Assembly: GCA_934370915.1 (NCBI GenBank)
Contig: CAKRNI010000039.1
Span: forward strand, 1-16,646
Length of the DNA: 16,646 nucleotides
From: an uncultured Lachnospiraceae bacterium
GTDB taxonomy: Bacteria > Bacillota > Clostridia > Lachnospirales > Lachnospiraceae
Direction: 5' to 3'
Shown here: positions 7,074 to 14,341 of the stretch, piece after piece
Position numbering within the stretch: the first letter of the stretch is position 1
Layout of the letters: each line of letters begins with the position of its first letter
Translations under genes and position numbers: made by a program
Notes under the pieces: model-generated
The model's database searches: none
What the model saw: the letters and a program-made list of their open reading frames with translations, nothing else
Told to the model about the DNA's origin: nothing

Positions 7074-8146
7074 CGCCATCCCCCCTGCCTGTTTTCTTCC
7101 CGCACAAGAGGAAGCTCTACCACAACATCGGTTCCGACTCCCTCTTTGCTGTAAACATGGATGCCATACTCCTCACCGAAGAGCAGTTTGATCCGTCGAT
7201 TGACGTTCACAACGGCAATCCCGCCTCTGGTCTGCTTTTTCTCTCCGTCTTTTTCCGGGTCGTCCGTCTCGTCGCCCAGGCGGCGCAGTTTTTCATTCAG
7301 TTCCTTTAACTTCGAGTCCGTCATTCCCTGTCCGTCATCGGAGATCCTGATATAAAGCCGTTCCTCGCTGGCACTAATGCGGATCACCAGGTGGCCTTTT
7401 CCGATTTTTCTCTCAATTCCGTGGTAAATAGAGTTCTCAACGATGGGCTGCAGCGTCAGTTTTGGGAGCTTGCACTGCAGGAAATCCATCTCCGTAAACT
7501 CATCGTCCGGGTCCCGGTCATACTGGATCTTTAAGTCCAGCTTCGATCCGAAGCGGAACTGCTGAATATAATAGTAGTTTTCGATATTGGCCAGCTCGTC
7601 CTCCAGCGTCACAAGATTTTCCAGATTCGAGATCGTGTACCGGAAGAAGGTCGCCAGTGCCTCCGTCATCTCCGCAATGCTGTCCAGCCCCGCGACCAGC
7701 GCCTCGCTTCGGATTCCCTCCAGTGTATTGTAAAGGAAATGTGGGTTGATCTGGTTCTGAAGTGCCAGATACTCCGCCTGCTTTTTCGAGATCGCGATCA
7801 GGTTGCTGCGGTCGATGATCTCGTTTAAGCGCAGAATTGCCTGCTCACTCTCCGGTGAAAACGGATAGCGGACCTTGAACAGGTCTTCCATGACGTATCC
7901 CATGACAAACTGCTCGTATATCTTCCTCGTCTCCCTGTACGGCACAAGAACCAGGCGATGGACCGCTGCCGCCAGAAGGACAAAAAGTACGGTAAAGACC
8001 GCCGGAATCGTAAACGGCCGCATCTCCCGAATGCAGACAGTCCACATCTCCACGAGGACCGCCCCTATCAGCCCGGCCGCGAGAAGTGCGCACCATTTGA
8101 TCCGGACTGACAGATAGTTTTTTTTATCGGTATGTTTCTTTTCCAT
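7070..8146 (-). CDS. LytS/YesM-type sensor histidine kinase with a minimal extracellular loop
   Basis: Membrane histidine kinase of 358 residues. Two hydrophobic helices, about 15-37 and 46-68, are separated by only some eight residues, so there is no Cache-type sensor domain as in typical YesM proteins, and no clear HAMP domain. The His_kinase-type dimerisation motif is LQNQINPHFLYNTLEGIR, with phospho-acceptor His136. The ATP-binding domain has the N box VENSIYHG (Asn238), DDGQGM (270-275) and GGIAVVN. The start ATG at 8146 shares its A with the regulator's TGA stop, implying translational coupling; a TTG one codon earlier is less likely. It should phosphorylate the response regulator encoded just upstream. 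The short loop suggests it senses within the membrane or through a partner protein. Confidence 0.93.
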   Translation of the reverse strand: MEKKHTDKKNYLSVRIKWCALLAAGLIGAVLVEMWTVCIREMRPFTIPAVFTVLFVLLAAAVHRLVLVPYRETRKIYEQFVMGYVMEDLFKVRYPFSPESEQAILRLNEIIDRSNLIAISKKQAEYLALQNQINPHFLYNTLEGIRSEALVAGLDSIAEMTEALATFFRYTISNLENLVTLEDELANIENYYYIQQFRFGSKLDLKIQYDRDPDDEFTEMDFLQCKLPKLTLQPIVENSIYHGIERKIGKGHLVIRISASEERLYIRISDDGQGMTDSKLKELNEKLRRLGDETDDPEKDGEKKQTRGGIAVVNVNRRIKLLFGEEYGIHVYSKEGVGTDVVVELPLVREENRQGGWR

Positions 8147-9753
8147 CAAGAGTACAGCTTTCTGTATTCCTTGGGCTTTAGACCCGCGTATTTTGTAAAG
8201 GACTTCGTGAAATACCGCACGTCGCTGTAGCCGACCTTCCCGCAGATATCAGCCACCGTGTCGTTCGTCTCCTTCAAGAGCTTCTTCGCCATGTCCATGC
8301 GGACCTTTGAGAGGTATTCTAAGAATGTCATTCCCGTATCCTTTTTAAAGATCGTGCTGAGGTAGGTAGGTGAGAGATCCGCCACCTGGCTCACCTCCTC
8401 CAGCGTCAGCGGCTCTCCGAAATGTTCCTCCACATACTTTTTCACCAGGCGGATCGGGCGGTTCTCGTCCTGTTTTTTCAGTCTCGCCGCCTTCTCGTAG
8501 GAACTTGTGATCCGTCTCGTCATGTAATCGAAAAGCTCCGCCGCATCGGCACAGTTGTCGGCACTGATGCTGAAGTTTTCCATGAAATTTTCTTCCACCG
8601 GCAAGCGGTATTTTTTCATGAAGAACAGGTACTGGTTGCAGATCTCCTTTGTCATCTGCAGGATCTCATGGCCGCTGATCTCCTTTGCCGCCAGCATTTT
8701 TGTCTTTAAATAGATCAGTTCTTCCCGCACCGCAAAGGAATCCAGGCTCTCAAGTGTGTGGGAAATCCGGTCGTTAAATTTTGCGAAGCTCTCGCTGTCC
8801 GCGAAGGACTCGCCGCTGTCGATCCTTCCCTCCATCAGTTTCCCGGTTCCCGCAAGCAGGCGTTCCTCAATGAGAAGTCTGGCGTTCTTTAAGGAACTGC
8901 TGATCTCCGAGAGACTCCCAACACCCTCGCCGAGCGCCAGAGTCACCGACAGATTCTTCAAAATATCCCCCTGGACACGGATCTCCGAGAGCAGTGCTTT
9001 CATCTGTCTTCTGATCTGCAACCGGTCTTCCGCCTCATAGTTTAACAGGAAGAAGTGAAATCCGTTTAGCTCCGTACTCTCCTTTTCCAGCACAAATCCA
9101 TTCAGAAATTTTTCCGCCGCGGAGTGCACCTTCTCCGCCATAAACTGGACATTCTGCTCCTCATCGCAGACACGTCCGTCCAGCTTTAAGACCGCGATGC
9201 AGAACTCCCCCGGCTCAAAACGATAATGAAAATCCTGGTTGATCTTCTCAAGCGGCTGCGACAGGACCTCCTTATTTCTTCTCCCCACAAGATCCTGTAA
9301 GAATGCCTGCCGTAAGTTCCGCTCATCACTCTTGATAGCCAGGCGGGTCTTTTCCTCCTGGCTCAGCTGCTCCGTCTGTGCCCGGAAATGAGCGCCAAGA
9401 CGCTTTAATGTCTCCGTCAGCTCGTCTTTTTTGATGGGCTTTAAAAGATACGCGTTTACCCCGTATCGAATCGCCATCTGCGCGTATTCAAAATGGCGGT
9501 AACCGCTGATGATCACAAACTCTGCCTTCGGAGCTTCCTCTTTTCCCAACCGGATCAGGTCCAGCCCGTCATATCCCGGCATCCGGATATCCGTGATCAC
9601 GATATCCGGGTGGATCTCCTTTATTTTTTCCAGTGCCTCGATTCCGTTCTCGGCAACTGCCGCGACCTCCATTCCCAGCGCGTCCCAGTCCACAAGCTTC
9701 TCGATCAGCTGGCACACCTTGCTCTCGTCGTCGGCGATCAGTACTCTCAGCAT
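8146..9753 (-). CDS. YesN-like response regulator with AraC-type DNA-binding domain
   Basis: Cytoplasmic transcription regulator of 535 residues. The N-terminal receiver domain has the acidic pair at D8-D9, phospho-acceptor Asp55 in ITDIRMPG, and the later Lys in LLKPIKK. The middle part, about 130-430, is the long variable region common in YesN proteins. The C-terminal 100 residues form two helix-turn-helix motifs of the AraC/XylS family (LTLEEVSQVADLSPTYLSTI, then DICGKVGYSDVRYFTKSF). An alternative TTG lies two codons upstream, but the ATG at 9753 has GGGGGG eight bases before it. It is first in the regulator-kinase-pseudo-ATPase operon and probably controls the sugar transporter operon downstream. 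Confidence 0.95.
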   Translation of the reverse strand: MLRVLIADDESKVCQLIEKLVDWDALGMEVAAVAENGIEALEKIKEIHPDIVITDIRMPGYDGLDLIRLGKEEAPKAEFVIISGYRHFEYAQMAIRYGVNAYLLKPIKKDELTETLKRLGAHFRAQTEQLSQEEKTRLAIKSDERNLRQAFLQDLVGRRNKEVLSQPLEKINQDFHYRFEPGEFCIAVLKLDGRVCDEEQNVQFMAEKVHSAAEKFLNGFVLEKESTELNGFHFFLLNYEAEDRLQIRRQMKALLSEIRVQGDILKNLSVTLALGEGVGSLSEISSSLKNARLLIEERLLAGTGKLMEGRIDSGESFADSESFAKFNDRISHTLESLDSFAVREELIYLKTKMLAAKEISGHEILQMTKEICNQYLFFMKKYRLPVEENFMENFSISADNCADAAELFDYMTRRITSSYEKAARLKKQDENRPIRLVKKYVEEHFGEPLTLEEVSQVADLSPTYLSTIFKKDTGMTFLEYLSKVRMDMAKKLLKETNDTVADICGKVGYSDVRYFTKSFTKYAGLKPKEYRKLYS

Positions 9754-9794
9754 CCGCAATTCCCCCCTGTTTCCCCCGAAAGTAGTATGGTTTC

Positions 9795-9824
9795 ATTGTA
9801 CTCCGCCGGACATGTTTCCGTCAA
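9795..9824 (-). promoter_or_regulatory. Promoter of the regulator-kinase-pseudo-ATPase operon
   Basis: On the minus strand TTGACG (9824-9819) and TACAAT (9800-9795) are separated by 18 bp, each matching the sigma-A consensus at five of six positions. The predicted start site is about 35 bases before the regulator's ATG. Confidence 0.75.
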
Positions 9825-9857
9825 CCGATACCATCTCCCCGAATCCGACAAAAATGC

Positions 9858-9895
9858 AACAGCTGCACACCTCAGATCAAGGCTATGCAGCTGTT
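9858..9895 (-). terminator. Intrinsic terminator after the serine hydrolase gene
   Basis: AACAGCTGCA (9858-9867) pairs perfectly with TGCAGCTGTT (9886-9895). On the minus strand the stem is followed by GC and then TTTTT. It lies 39 bases beyond the hydrolase stop and just before the next operon's promoter. On the plus strand it is followed by CTTTTATT, but no plus-strand gene ends here. Confidence 0.8.
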
Positions 9896-9934
9896 CTTTT
9901 ATTCGCAGATATCATTTATATATATCCTGACTTC

Positions 9935-11368
9935 TTATTTCATGACCACCGTCGGTCTTCTCACATCCTGCGAGTTCATGTTCACCCAACGGTCCATTTT
10001 TACCTCATCACCATCCCAGGTAAGCGTCACATGATCCCAGAACGCCATCTCCGGGAATCTCCACTCCATCATCAGCACGTCCGGTGATGTCCAGTACGCA
10101 ATGGCAGAGATTTTCGATACCTTCTGTTCATACTGGTGATGCAGGTAAGCCCCTGTCATAGTGGTCGTTCCGTGTACCCAGTGATCCAGGCCGGCAGTTA
10201 CCTCATGGTGTCCTCTCGCATCCTCCATTATGTAAGTGACCCGGCTTTCACTGTCCGCATGAAGCCCGATCTTCGTGATTCCATCCACATTTTCTCCCGG
10301 AGTCCAGACAACATCCTTTGGAAGTTCCCGATGTTCTTTCGCGGAAATATTTTTTCCCTCCAGTGTCATCCGGAGTCCCTTCTGCTTCAGGATCTCTTCG
10401 GAAATTTCATCTGTGATTTCCGGTCTGCGTCCTGCCTTCACGGGATCGATCACTTCTTTCTGGAACAGCTTCATCGCCATATACTGGCTGTCCGCCGCTG
10501 TGATGGCAAATGTCATGTCAAGCACCGGAACGAGTCCGCATGTCTGGCCAAACATGCCGCGCGCAGCCCAGATGTCTCCCGCATGATCCCAGTGGAAGTT
10601 GTACTGGAGTCCGTCTACCGGTTCTATTGGATCCGTATAGCCCAGAGCGTAATTGATCCACTTTTCCGAGATCAGCTGTTTTCCGCTCCATTTTCCCTTA
10701 TTCAAGTAGAGAAGTCCGACCCGCAGCATATCCTCCGCTGTGAGGGACACTCCATTTCCGCCGGAGCACACGCCTTCCGGGCTCAGCATCCACGGGAAAT
10801 CTGTCAGCCCGATCTCTTTTCCCACTCTCTCCTGTACCAGCTCCCGGCATGTCTTTCCTGTCAGCTTCTGGACGATATAGGAGAGAATATAGCTGTTCCC
10901 GCTGGAATACATGTAATTCTTTCCCGGTTCTTTATCGAAAGGCACTTTAAAATATGCCTCTTTCCAGCTTGTCGTCAGCGGTCTCCACTCGTTTCCGCCG
11001 ATGGAGCGCTCCTGCCCGTTTCTCATGGTGATCATGTTCCGGATCGTGCAGGACCTCAGATATTCATTGGCATCCGCCTCATACTCCGGAAAGTATTTTA
11101 AGACCGGATCATCAAGATCCAGCAGACCGTCATCATAGGCAAGCGCCACCGCGGTGTTTGTCAGGATCTTCGTGAAGGAATGCATGATGTGGGGAATATC
11201 TGCCGCATACGGGGTGTTGTACGCCTCAAAGATCACCTTCCCATGTCTTGCGATCATGATGCCATGGATCTCGGATTCTGCCTTCTCGCAGGCATTTAAA
11301 AAATTAATGATGTATTCTGGATGAATTCCTTCCGCGGAAGGAGAAGAATATACCAGTTCAGTTTTCAT
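9935..11368 (-). CDS. Cytoplasmic serine hydrolase of the class C beta-lactamase/esterase fold
   Basis: The 477-residue protein has the SxxK nucleophile motif S64-FTK67 and the tyrosine motif Y154-SS, where Asn is commoner in the third position. The usual KTG/HTG motif is not obvious; a loop containing RGMFGQ may replace it. The hydrolase domain covers about residues 1-320, and the last 150 residues are a separate, Trp- and His-rich, probably beta-type domain. No signal peptide or lipobox is present, so it should act inside the cell, unlike true beta-lactamases or penicillin-binding proteins. The ATG at 11368 has AGAGGAGG upstream; the longer frame from 11395 has no such site. It lies 65 bases after the anion permease and probably hydrolyses an ester or amide taken up by it. 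The substrate is unknown. Confidence 0.85.
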   Translation of the reverse strand: MKTELVYSSPSAEGIHPEYIINFLNACEKAESEIHGIMIARHGKVIFEAYNTPYAADIPHIMHSFTKILTNTAVALAYDDGLLDLDDPVLKYFPEYEADANEYLRSCTIRNMITMRNGQERSIGGNEWRPLTTSWKEAYFKVPFDKEPGKNYMYSSGNSYILSYIVQKLTGKTCRELVQERVGKEIGLTDFPWMLSPEGVCSGGNGVSLTAEDMLRVGLLYLNKGKWSGKQLISEKWINYALGYTDPIEPVDGLQYNFHWDHAGDIWAARGMFGQTCGLVPVLDMTFAITAADSQYMAMKLFQKEVIDPVKAGRRPEITDEISEEILKQKGLRMTLEGKNISAKEHRELPKDVVWTPGENVDGITKIGLHADSESRVTYIMEDARGHHEVTAGLDHWVHGTTTMTGAYLHHQYEQKVSKISAIAYWTSPDVLMMEWRFPEMAFWDHVTLTWDGDEVKMDRWVNMNSQDVRRPTVVMK

Positions 11369-11433
11369 ATAATAAGTGCCTCCTCTGATAGTCATAACTG
11401 TTCCGTACCTTCACAGTTACCGTCAGATACTCT

Positions 11434-12717
11434 TTAGAAGAACGGGAATACCTGAGGAAGGATCGCGATACATAAGATCCAGGAGATAATCAGTAACGGC
11501 CAGCCGAATTTTGCGAAATCCTGGAATTTCAGCTTTGTGAACAGAACCATGGACTGGTTTGTTCCTGATGCGATCGGTGTTAAGTAAGAGCAGCCTGCGC
11601 CGACTGCGATTGCGAGTACGATCGCCTGCGGGTTTGCGCCCATGGCGTTTGCGATGGAGATTCCAACCGGTGCCAGCATTCCGGCACACGCCATGTTGTT
11701 CATGAAGGAGGTTGCGATGGAAGCTCCGATACATAAAACTGCAGTGATCAGATACAGGTTTCTGGACTCACCGATAATGCTGATGATCACATTTCCAAAT
11801 ACCTCTCCAAGACCGCTCTGGTTCATGACCGCGATCATTAAGTTGATGCCTGCGCAGAACAGGATCATCTGGGAATCAAGGGATTCTAATGCTTCTTTTG
11901 GTGTTACAACGGTTGTCAGCACCGCAATGGCGATCATGGCATAGCCGATAAAGTTCGGATCGATGGAGATCACTTTCAGGGATTTTAATACAAGCGCGAT
12001 AACGAATACGAGGAATGTAATACCGACCACCGTCTGTTTCTTCTTCTGGCTGTCTGTTAAAGCTTTTTCCTCTACTTCCTCACCGAAATCATCATAGGAA
12101 GCGCACCAGCGATTCATCAGTACCATGTATAAACCGCCCACGATAAAGATTGGAATACCTACCCATGCGAAATCCAGCATGCCGAATAACTGAAGTCCTG
12201 CTTCCTCGAGAGCTGTGTTTGCATATACATTGGTCGGAGTACCGATCAGGGTAATCGCGCCGCCGAGTGTTGTCGAAAAAATAACAAACAGTACTAATTT
12301 TGAAAGGCTGATCCTGTTCTTTCTTGCGATACTTTTCATGACCGGAAGAAATGCCAGCGCTACGTAGCTATTCTGAAGGACAGTAGAGATCAGACCAGAT
12401 ACCAGATATACGATGGCAAAGATCATCATTTCTTTTTTCTTTCCTGTCTGGGAACTCGTCATATTGTCCACGAAGTCTCCGATAATGATATCAAGACCGG
12501 TTGCGGCGATCATGCCTGAGAACATACAGATAATGATCATCAGGTGCAGGCTGGAGCTGTTTAATACACCGTAGATATCTTTTGCTTCCATGACTCCTGA
12601 TAACAGAACCACTGGCGCCATACATACGAAAGTCATCCAGTTCGGAAGTTTCGGATGCGCCAGAACAGCTACGAAAATAACCAGGCAGACCAGTGCCCAT
12701 ATCAATGTCGTACTCAT
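11434..12717 (-). CDS. SLC13/DASS-like anion (dicarboxylate-type) permease
   Basis: Membrane transporter of 427 residues with ten or more hydrophobic helices arranged as two pseudo-repeats. Two substrate/cation-loop motifs of the ion-transporter superfamily are visible: GTPTNV in the first half and ASGTNQS in the second, corresponding to the SNT-type motifs of sodium-dicarboxylate carriers. The start ATG at 12717 has AAGGAGG with an eight-base spacer; an upstream ATG at 12807 would add 30 hydrophilic residues and cross an operator-like palindrome, so it was rejected. The gene is followed by the hydrolase and preceded by a LysR regulator, suggesting uptake of an anionic compound that is then cleaved. 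Related CitM or ArsB-type carriers are alternatives. Confidence 0.85.
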   Translation of the reverse strand: MSTTLIWALVCLVIFVAVLAHPKLPNWMTFVCMAPVVLLSGVMEAKDIYGVLNSSSLHLMIIICMFSGMIAATGLDIIIGDFVDNMTSSQTGKKKEMMIFAIVYLVSGLISTVLQNSYVALAFLPVMKSIARKNRISLSKLVLFVIFSTTLGGAITLIGTPTNVYANTALEEAGLQLFGMLDFAWVGIPIFIVGGLYMVLMNRWCASYDDFGEEVEEKALTDSQKKKQTVVGITFLVFVIALVLKSLKVISIDPNFIGYAMIAIAVLTTVVTPKEALESLDSQMILFCAGINLMIAVMNQSGLGEVFGNVIISIIGESRNLYLITAVLCIGASIATSFMNNMACAGMLAPVGISIANAMGANPQAIVLAIAVGAGCSYLTPIASGTNQSMVLFTKLKFQDFAKFGWPLLIISWILCIAILPQVFPFF

Positions 12718-12731
12718 AAAAAATTCCTCCT

Positions 12732-12749
12732 TGTGTGAGACGGCACACA
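12732..12749 (-). other. Small stem-loop just upstream of the permease ribosome binding site
   Basis: TGTGTG (12732-12737) pairs with CACACA (12744-12749) around six bases, immediately before AAGGAGG. It may affect translation of the permease; nothing more can be supported. Confidence 0.3.
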
Positions 12750-12785
12750 GCCCTTTGGTACCATCCTGACTGTGCTTAAACTTTT

Positions 12786-12801
12786 TATGTTGGCCAACAT
12801 A
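12786..12801. promoter_or_regulatory. 16-bp perfect palindrome, candidate operator of the permease operon
   Basis: TATGTTGGCCAACATA is fully self-complementary. It lies about 70 bases before the permease ATG and just downstream of a possible promoter. LysR-type regulators often bind interrupted dyads with T-N11-A ends, so the neighbouring regulator is a candidate binder. A position downstream of the start site would fit a repressor better. Confidence 0.5.
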
Positions 12802-12815
12802 TTTCATCTGTCTTC

Positions 12816-12845
12816 ATTGTAGACGATTCTGCCGTTCTTTTCCAA
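12816..12845 (-). promoter_or_regulatory. Weak candidate promoter of the permease-hydrolase operon
   Basis: On the minus strand TTGGAA (12845-12840) and TACAAT (12821-12816) are spaced by 18 bp. The -35 matches consensus at only four positions, as expected for a promoter helped by an activator. The predicted start lies just upstream of the palindrome. Confidence 0.45.
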
Positions 12846-12860
12846 TGCCAAAACGAAAGA

Positions 12861-12885
12861 GGAGTATAGCATAAAGCTATACCCC
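12861..12885 (-). terminator. Probable terminator after the LysR gene
   Basis: GTATAGC (12864-12870) pairs with GCTATAC (12876-12882) around a five-base loop, with GG/CC beyond one mismatch. On the minus strand the stem is followed by a loose T-rich run (CTCTTTCGTTTT). It separates the regulator from the permease promoter. Confidence 0.6.
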
Positions 12886-12903
12886 TGTGGGAGCGTTATG
12901 GGC

Positions 12904-13857
12904 TCACTCTGTTTTCCCGGAGCCAAATCGTTTTATGATTTCTTTCTCACCTTCCAGCAGTGCCCGCTTGATCGACGCAATGCAGAATTTCTCTTCTTCT
13001 GTGAATGTTTTTCTGTGCAGAGAGACTACGCCGCAGGAAGACGGTTCCTGCCCCTCGATCAGATAGACATGGAGATTTGCGCTTCGGCTCAGATAAGCGA
13101 GATGTCCCGTCGCCACAATGCAGCAGCCGATCCCATTCTCAACGGCCTGTAACGCCAGCGTACTGCTTGTCACTACCAGTTTCGGTTCGATATCGAGCTT
13201 ATGTCTTCTCATGATCCCGTTGATCCCTTTTCGCACAAAAGTGGTCTCATCCTGGAATATATAGTCCATCTGCGGCAGCCTCTTCAGCTCTACTGACGGC
13301 AGGATCCCATCACCATCGTAATTTACATACCGTGAGAGATCATACCGCTCCGGCACCACCAGCACGTAGGCATCCCGGTAGATCAGATCATACTCAAAGT
13401 CCGATGAGAAATCTTTCATCGGACCTATGACAAAATCATACTTTTTCTCTCTCAGCACAGTCTCCATGTCCTTTGAGAGGATGTTATAGACCTCAAGCTC
13501 ACAGTTCGGATATTTTTTCTTCACTTCTTTTGCCACATTGAACGCCGCCAGGGAAGCCGCATTTAACGGCATTCCTACCCGGATCCGGTCTTTTTTCTCT
13601 TTCTTCAGCTGTTTCAGTTTTGAGTTCATGGTCGCCTTTAACAGCTTGATCTCCTTCGCGTATTCCAGGTAGATCTTTCCAGCCTCCGTCAACTCTGTAC
13701 CGTTTAATGTCCGGATAAAGAGATTTATCCCAAGTTCATTTTCCAGATTTGACAGATAGCGGCTCAATGACGGCTGGCTGATATAAAGCATCTCCGCCGC
13801 CTGGGAAATGCTCCGGCACTCCGCTACCGCTATCACATAGTCAATACTTCGATCCAT
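12904..13857 (-). CDS. LysR-family transcription regulator
   Basis: The 317-residue protein has an N-terminal winged helix-turn-helix (about 1-60) with the typical core SISQAAEMLYISQPSLSRYL, followed by NLENELGINLF and TEAG. A helical linker leads to the type-2 periplasmic-binding effector domain (about 90-300), which starts at IRVGMP and includes FVIGPM and the late GIGCCIVA segment. The ATG at 13857 has a GAAGGG site seven bases upstream. It lies directly upstream of the SLC13-like permease on the same strand and is separated from it by a probable terminator and a palindrome. It most likely controls the permease-hydrolase pair in response to the transported anion or its product; control of the divergent formate-lyase gene is less likely. 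Confidence 0.93.
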   Translation of the reverse strand: MDRSIDYVIAVAECRSISQAAEMLYISQPSLSRYLSNLENELGINLFIRTLNGTELTEAGKIYLEYAKEIKLLKATMNSKLKQLKKEKKDRIRVGMPLNAASLAAFNVAKEVKKKYPNCELEVYNILSKDMETVLREKKYDFVIGPMKDFSSDFEYDLIYRDAYVLVVPERYDLSRYVNYDGDGILPSVELKRLPQMDYIFQDETTFVRKGINGIMRRHKLDIEPKLVVTSSTLALQAVENGIGCCIVATGHLAYLSRSANLHVYLIEGQEPSSCGVVSLHRKTFTEEEKFCIASIKRALLEGEKEIIKRFGSGKTE

Positions 13858-13909
13858 ATGTATTCCCTTCTCCCAAAGTCCGATAAGTTTCGATTAAACA
13901 TCTTTTTTT

Positions 13910-13918
13910 AGTATAACA
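13910..13918 (-). promoter_or_regulatory. Extended -10 promoter of the LysR gene
   Basis: On the minus strand TGTTATACT forms an extended -10 (TG-n-TATACT) about 50 bases before the LysR ATG. No good -35 is present 17 bp upstream (TGGAAG), which is common for extended -10 promoters. Confidence 0.6.
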
Positions 13919-13926
13919 GAATTTTT

Positions 13927-13939
13927 CTGGATCTTCCAG
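13927..13939. promoter_or_regulatory. 13-bp palindrome over the LysR promoter
   Basis: CTGGA-TCT-TCCAG is a perfect inverted repeat located between the -10 and the -35 positions of the LysR promoter. A third CTGG lies just beyond, at 13947-13950. Autoregulation by the LysR protein is a reasonable but untested reading. Confidence 0.35.
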
Positions 13940-13959
13940 TCCACATCTGGTCCGACCTT

Positions 13960-14217
13960 TTATTTCCACTTGACTTCCCCAACAGCATCTGGTATATATA
14001 GCTTATACCGATCATATGACTGACGGATAAGTGGATAAACCACGTGAAGTATGATCGAAGAAAGCCGACCGTCTGGGCAATCATAGCGCAGACCGTGGGC
14101 TGTTTTTTTGCCCTTTTGTCTGATGGCGTATTCTGCGCCGCGCTGTGATTCTGTAACAGCTGAGATCTCCCTGAAGAGAAAATTTCCCATATAAGAGATT
14201 TTGATAATGATTCTCAT
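13960..14217. other. Spacer between LysR and formate-lyase genes: structured, no convincing gene
   Basis: This is the main part of the only gene-free stretch above 300 bases (13858-14341). A minus-strand frame of 85 codons crosses it, but it has no ribosome binding site, its first ATG lies inside the Fur-like box, and the protein is not recognisable. Inverted repeats are present: GGTATA/TATACC (13991-14009), GTCTG-GGC with GC-CAGAC near 14070-14096, and a GGGC/GCCC pair flanking a T run near 14100. These could belong to a small RNA or a remnant; I cannot assign a function. Confidence 0.3.
14202..14216. promoter_or_regulatory. Fur-like box upstream of the formate-lyase promoter
   Basis: TGATAAT-G-ATTCTCA matches the 7-1-7 Fur/PerR-type consensus (TGATAATNATTATCA) at all but one defined position. 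It lies ten bases before the weak -35 of the plus-strand promoter. Iron or peroxide control of the formate-lyase gene would be the simplest reading; no other credible gene is nearby. Confidence 0.5.
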
Positions 14218-14225
14218 TTAAGGTA

Positions 14226-14255
14226 TTGTTTTTTCCTGTCACGGTCTGTTATAAT
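14226..14255 (+). promoter_or_regulatory. Promoter of the pyruvate formate-lyase gene
   Basis: TGTTATAAT (14247-14255) is a consensus extended -10 box. A weak -35, TTGTTT (14226-14231), lies 18 bp upstream. The predicted start site leaves a leader of about 80 bases before the ATG, in which only a small GAAG/CTTC stem is seen. Confidence 0.7.
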
Positions 14256-14341
14256 GGCGAAGCATTTCTTCACAACCGAAGATTTCAGAATGATCCCTTT
14301 TTAAAAATATGTAATAGTAATGCAAACAAGGAGGAACCACC

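Noticed and set aside
12718..12807. Longer SLC13-like permease starting at ATG 12807
   Set aside because: It would place a hydrophilic leader before the first membrane helix and run through the palindrome and stem-loop, while the ATG at 12717 has an excellent AAGGAGG site.
14256..14341. A ZTP (pfl-motif) riboswitch ahead of the formate-lyase gene
   Set aside because: The leader is only about 80 bases, AT-rich, and shows none of the conserved GC-rich core or terminator expected.
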